64,000 nt of DNA from Streptomyces sp. NA04227. Its GTDB lineage: Bacteria > Actinomycetota > Actinomycetes > Streptomycetales > Streptomycetaceae. How positions within the stretch are numbered: the first letter of the stretch is position 1; each line of letters opens with the position of its first letter. The DNA lies in assembly GCF_013364195.1 (NCBI RefSeq), contig NZ_CP054918.1, positions 5,631,001 to 5,695,000 of the forward strand, written 5' to 3'. Positions 61,491 to 64,000 of the stretch are shown here, piece after piece. Both the position numbers and the translations under genes were made by a program. The notes beneath the pieces were generated by a model. The model did not search any database and had not been told where the DNA came from. It saw nothing but the letters and a program-made list of their open reading frames with translations.

Positions 61491-61941
61491 CTGGGTTTTC
61501 CGACAATCCAGGAATCTCTGCAACCAACCGCGAATGCGCTTCCCGAAGGAATCGAAGAACTTCACCCACGAGCTCTTCACGTCCCACGGCTCCGTGCATT
61601 GGATGCTTCGATGAACTCACCGCAACCAGATCGCCATCTTGACGCAGATGAATCACCTCTTCGCTTTCAGTGAAACCGAATGCGGCATCTTCACCTGACG
61701 AGATGCGCTTCACCGCACCAGAGAGAGACAAGGCCAGATCGACGAGAGTCACAAATCTCTTCTTTGAGACGATCTCAACGTCGCCAACCATCAGTTCGAA
61801 ATTCACCCCGAAGCACTTGTAGCGGAGGTCCATTTCGCTGATCGCGGCCGGATCGCCCTGCTTGGCAGCGTCCCAGGTCTTGGTCCAGGCTGAACCCGAC
61901 CCCGGGAGGTAGAAGGAGAGTTGAATCACGCTTTTCCTCAC
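61465..61941 (-). CDS. Candidate immunity protein for the RHS toxin
   Basis: 158 residues, starting 11 bp after the toxin stop on the same strand. A second in-frame GTG at 61929 has GAGGAAA upstream and may be the true start. The product is slightly acidic, with no membrane or signal segment (ELMVGDVEIVSKKRFVTLVD, FTESEEVIHLRQDGDLVAVS). I do not recognise the family. The identification rests on position directly after a polymorphic toxin C-terminus and on the lower GC shared with it. Confidence 0.65.
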   Translation of the reverse strand: MRKSVIQLSFYLPGSGSAWTKTWDAAKQGDPAAISEMDLRYKCFGVNFELMVGDVEIVSKKRFVTLVDLALSLSGAVKRISSGEDAAFGFTESEEVIHLRQDGDLVAVSSSKHPMHGAVGREELVGEVLRFLREAHSRLVAEIPGLSENPVIQRISSE

Positions 61942-61952
61942 TTGCTACTCAC

Positions 61953-64000
61953 TTAGTACGGAAACGCCGTCACGACTTTTCCGTCGTTAACGATTACGCG
62001 GACACCGGTTAGCTCGCCTCCACCATTCGCCGGGCCCGCTCTCCCGACAGGGGTTCCGAAATCCCACTCGTAGATTTGACCAGGCCGCGCCTCGCCTGTA
62101 ACAGGGTCCGGCGTATTGGGCTTCGGCGTTCCCCGGTTGATAGTGTCGGCTATTCGCTGGCGAACGTGCTTTGCCTTACCGGTGAAGATCCCAGCGGCAT
62201 CGTCTACCAGTGCACCTCCAGGCCGGTGACGGTCCACGATGTGCTGCCAGTCGCCGTTTTCCAGCGCCGCGGTTCCACACAGGCCATTCGAATTGTGCAC
62301 CAGGACCGGCGTCTCGCCCGCCAGCACATAGTACGTGTGCAGCCCCTCCACCGTGAGGTTGTAAGTCCTCGCATGCTTGGTGAAGGGCTTGTTGGCGGTG
62401 ACGATGACCGTGTCACCCTTGTCGGTGCGGAGGGTCATTCCCGGCTTCAGGCCGCGGGCCGGGACCCAGTCCTCCTCGGACGGGGACCAGAACGGGTGCT
62501 CGTGTGTCGCTGTCAGGGACTCGATCCCCTGATCGGTGGCAAGGGAAAGCTTGTTGAACTTCTTGTCCGCTTCGGTGCGGATCAGGTGCGTCACCCGGTG
62601 CGGTTCCGTCTTACCCGTCTTGGGGTCGGTTGCCAGAACCTGGTCACCGACCTCGACATCCTCGATGTCTTCGGTTGATCCGTCTGCCATGAGGACATCG
62701 GTGCCTGCCAGGAAACACTTGAAGCAATCCGATAGATCCATAGCGTCTTTGGCACGGTCGGCTTTCTTCTTCCCCTTGAACCACTTCGATACGAAGCTCA
62801 GAGCCTTGAGCGGCTTGAACGTAGGGAGATCACCGAGAGTGCTGATACACGCCGTACTGCGGCCTTTCTTCTCATAGCACTTATCCCAGGCTTCTAGGTC
62901 AGGTCCGACGATGTACCACGCAGCCTTCACAGGGCGGGGCGAGACCAGCCACTTGAGCTTGGATTCAGCCCACTTGTTCAACGCGGTGGGACCGTACTGA
63001 GGCCCATTCACGCCCCCGCCGCCCGAGGACCCGGTCTGTTGCACCGCTGCCGAGGGGACAACCGGGTTGATGACTCCCCCACCGGTCGGCGACCCGTTCT
63101 TGGAGAGGCTTCCGTCGCCGTGTGTCACCACACCCGAGCCGCATCCCAGTCCGGTGCTGCCTCCGCAGGCGAGGCCGAGGCCGGAGGGGTCGGAGAACAC
63201 GAGAGGGTTCTGTGCTCCGTAGGAGAAGCCGTTCAGTGTCTGCGGCTTGTCCACTTCCAGGAGTGGGTCCACGCTGAGGAATTGGCCGAGGCCCGGGTCG
63301 TATTCGCGGGCCCCGAGGTGGGTCAGGCCGGTGCTGGGGGTGTCGTCGGTGCCGCCGACGAAGCCTTTGGTGCCCGGCCAGGCGTTGGGCTTGGTTCCCC
63401 GGAGGCCGCCGAACGGGAGCGTGCGGCGGGCGGTGAGTTGATGGGTGGCCGCGTCGATGGAGAGCTGTGCGGTGCCGTGGTGGTCGGCCAGGGTGAAGGA
63501 GACGCTGCCGTCGTCCTTCTGTACGGCCTGGTTGCCGCCGCCCAGGTCGATGTATCGCGTGCCCTTGGGTTGGGTCGCGCCCTTGGGCAGTGTGATCTCG
63601 GTGTTGCCGAGGTAGAGGGTCGTCTCGGTGGGTGTGCGCCCGATGAGCCGGTTGCCGTCGGCGTCGTAGAGGTATTCGGTCGTCTTCGTACCGCCCGATC
63701 CGTCGGGCTCGGACGCCTTCTCCAGATGTCCCTCGGCGTCCCACGTGAGTGTCTGGTTCGCGGAACCTCGTGGACGGGATGTCGTGTTGCCAGTGTTGTC
63801 GTACGCGTAGGTGTCCGTACGCGGGCCCGAGGGACCGGTGGTGGCGAGCGAGGTCAGCGTGTGCGGCTGGGGGGCGGTGGCCGCCGGGTAGGTGTAGGTG
63901 CGGGTGGTGTCCTTGGCCGTGTCGCCTGACGGGTCGTGCAGGGTCTCCTTCGTGCGCTGGCCGGCTTTGTTGTATTCGTACTCGTGCCAGTACGGGGCCG
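61953..64000 (-). CDS. RHS-repeat polymorphic toxin with Hint domain and C-terminal toxin (N-terminus beyond the window)
   Basis: The minus frame is open from base 64000 to the TAA at 61953 with no in-frame start upstream of 63272, so the visible 681 codons are the C-terminal part of a larger protein. In order: YD repeats (WHEYEYNKAGQR, YAYDNTGN, YLYDADGNRL), the RHS core end (GLTHLGAREYDPGLGQFLSVDP), a Gly-rich linker, a pretoxin Hint domain (62726-62292, from CFKCFLAGTD to ETPVLVHN, with TATHEHPFW), and a 112-residue C-terminal toxin (62291-61956) containing DWQHIVDRHRPGG and GKVVTAFPY. The last part resembles BECR-fold ribonuclease toxins but is not identified. The protein should be exported or delivered, with Hint releasing the toxin. 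Confidence 0.9.
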   Translation of the reverse strand, partial: APYWHEYEYNKAGQRTKETLHDPSGDTAKDTTRTYTYPAATAPQPHTLTSLATTGPSGPRTDTYAYDNTGNTTSRPRGSANQTLTWDAEGHLEKASEPDGSGGTKTTEYLYDADGNRLIGRTPTETTLYLGNTEITLPKGATQPKGTRYIDLGGGNQAVQKDDGSVSFTLADHHGTAQLSIDAATHQLTARRTLPFGGLRGTKPNAWPGTKGFVGGTDDTPSTGLTHLGAREYDPGLGQFLSVDPLLEVDKPQTLNGFSYGAQNPLVFSDPSGLGLACGGSTGLGCGSGVVTHGDGSLSKNGSPTGGGVINPVVPSAAVQQTGSSGGGGVNGPQYGPTALNKWAESKLKWLVSPRPVKAAWYIVGPDLEAWDKCYEKKGRSTACISTLGDLPTFKPLKALSFVSKWFKGKKKADRAKDAMDLSDCFKCFLAGTDVLMADGSTEDIEDVEVGDQVLATDPKTGKTEPHRVTHLIRTEADKKFNKLSLATDQGIESLTATHEHPFWSPSEEDWVPARGLKPGMTLRTDKGDTVIVTANKPFTKHARTYNLTVEGLHTYYVLAGETPVLVHNSNGLCGTAALENGDWQHIVDRHRPGGALVDDAAGIFTGKAKHVRQRIADTINRGTPKPNTPDPVTGEARPGQIYEWDFGTPVGRAGPANGGGELTGVRVIVNDGKVVTAFPY

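Noticed and set aside
62965..63744. Minus-strand 259-codon Arg/His-rich frame
   Set aside because: It is a shifted frame of the RHS gene.
63039..63929. Plus-strand 296-codon frame at the right end
   Set aside because: It is the exact antisense of the RHS coding frame, which carries YD-repeat and core motifs.

Overview
The window is chromosomal DNA of a Streptomyces (or very close actinomycete). It is very GC-rich, with strong third-position GC bias, many GTG starts, ATGA/GTGA gene overlaps, and lineage markers: WhiB7/WblC, SigR-RsrA, mycoredoxin, AdnA/AdnB, a tandem of Tap-type lipoprotein peptidases and PPA1309/UPF0182 proteins. From about 2.9 to 60.6 kb the gene order resembles the conserved actinobacterial block that I recall from Mycobacterium tuberculosis (moeB/Z, alkyltransferase-like protein, adnA-adnB, nudC, mrx1, uvrD2, whiB7, ABC1 kinase, zincin, PDZ/Lon protease, UPF0182, then aroA, rsgA and the SigR/SigH region).

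Layout. 0-2.8 kb: end of a translationally coupled operon (membrane protein fragment, Pro/Thr-rich ORF, NAD-dependent epimerase, spherulin-4-like protein), possibly a polysaccharide locus. 2.9-10.7 kb: moeZ behind a sigma-R promoter, two secreted Tap-family peptidases, and a large kinase-like/UPF0104 membrane protein. 10.8-29 kb: a DNA repair and stress block (alkyltransferase-like protein, AdnA, AdnB, Nudix, reductase-fold protein, M20 peptidase, NudC, mycoredoxin, UvrD2, WhiB7). whiB7 has a long leader with two overlapping upstream ORFs and an intrinsic terminator, which fits ribosome-mediated attenuation. 29-46.7 kb: small zinc and membrane proteins, ThiF-like and ABC1 proteins, metallopeptidase, a TerD-AIM24 fusion plus two AIM24 proteins, Nudix, zincin, SDR, MoaE, PDZ/Lon protease, UPF0182. 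46.7-60.6 kb: two identical initiator tRNAs around a Sel1-repeat gene, PucR, Fur/PerR-like, CBS, HisN, TetR, Gdx/SugE-type SMR, RsgA, AroA, SRAP, M50-like, a hydrolase, and sigR-rsrA.

61.1-64 kb is different: lower GC, a probable truncated core gene, and an RHS polymorphic toxin (RHS core, Hint domain, C-terminal toxin) with a downstream immunity candidate, on the minus strand and running off the window.

Regulatory logic. Exact GGAAT-N18-GTT sigma-R promoters precede moeZ (2828), mycoredoxin (25270, minus) and sigR itself (59342), tying sulfur transfer and thiol reduction to the thiol-stress sigma factor in the same window. At least fourteen genes have a TANNNT/CANNNT -10-like hexamer 6-7 nt before the start codon and no Shine-Dalgarno, so leaderless mRNAs are predicted. 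All functional calls are from sequence reading and recall of families; no searches were run.
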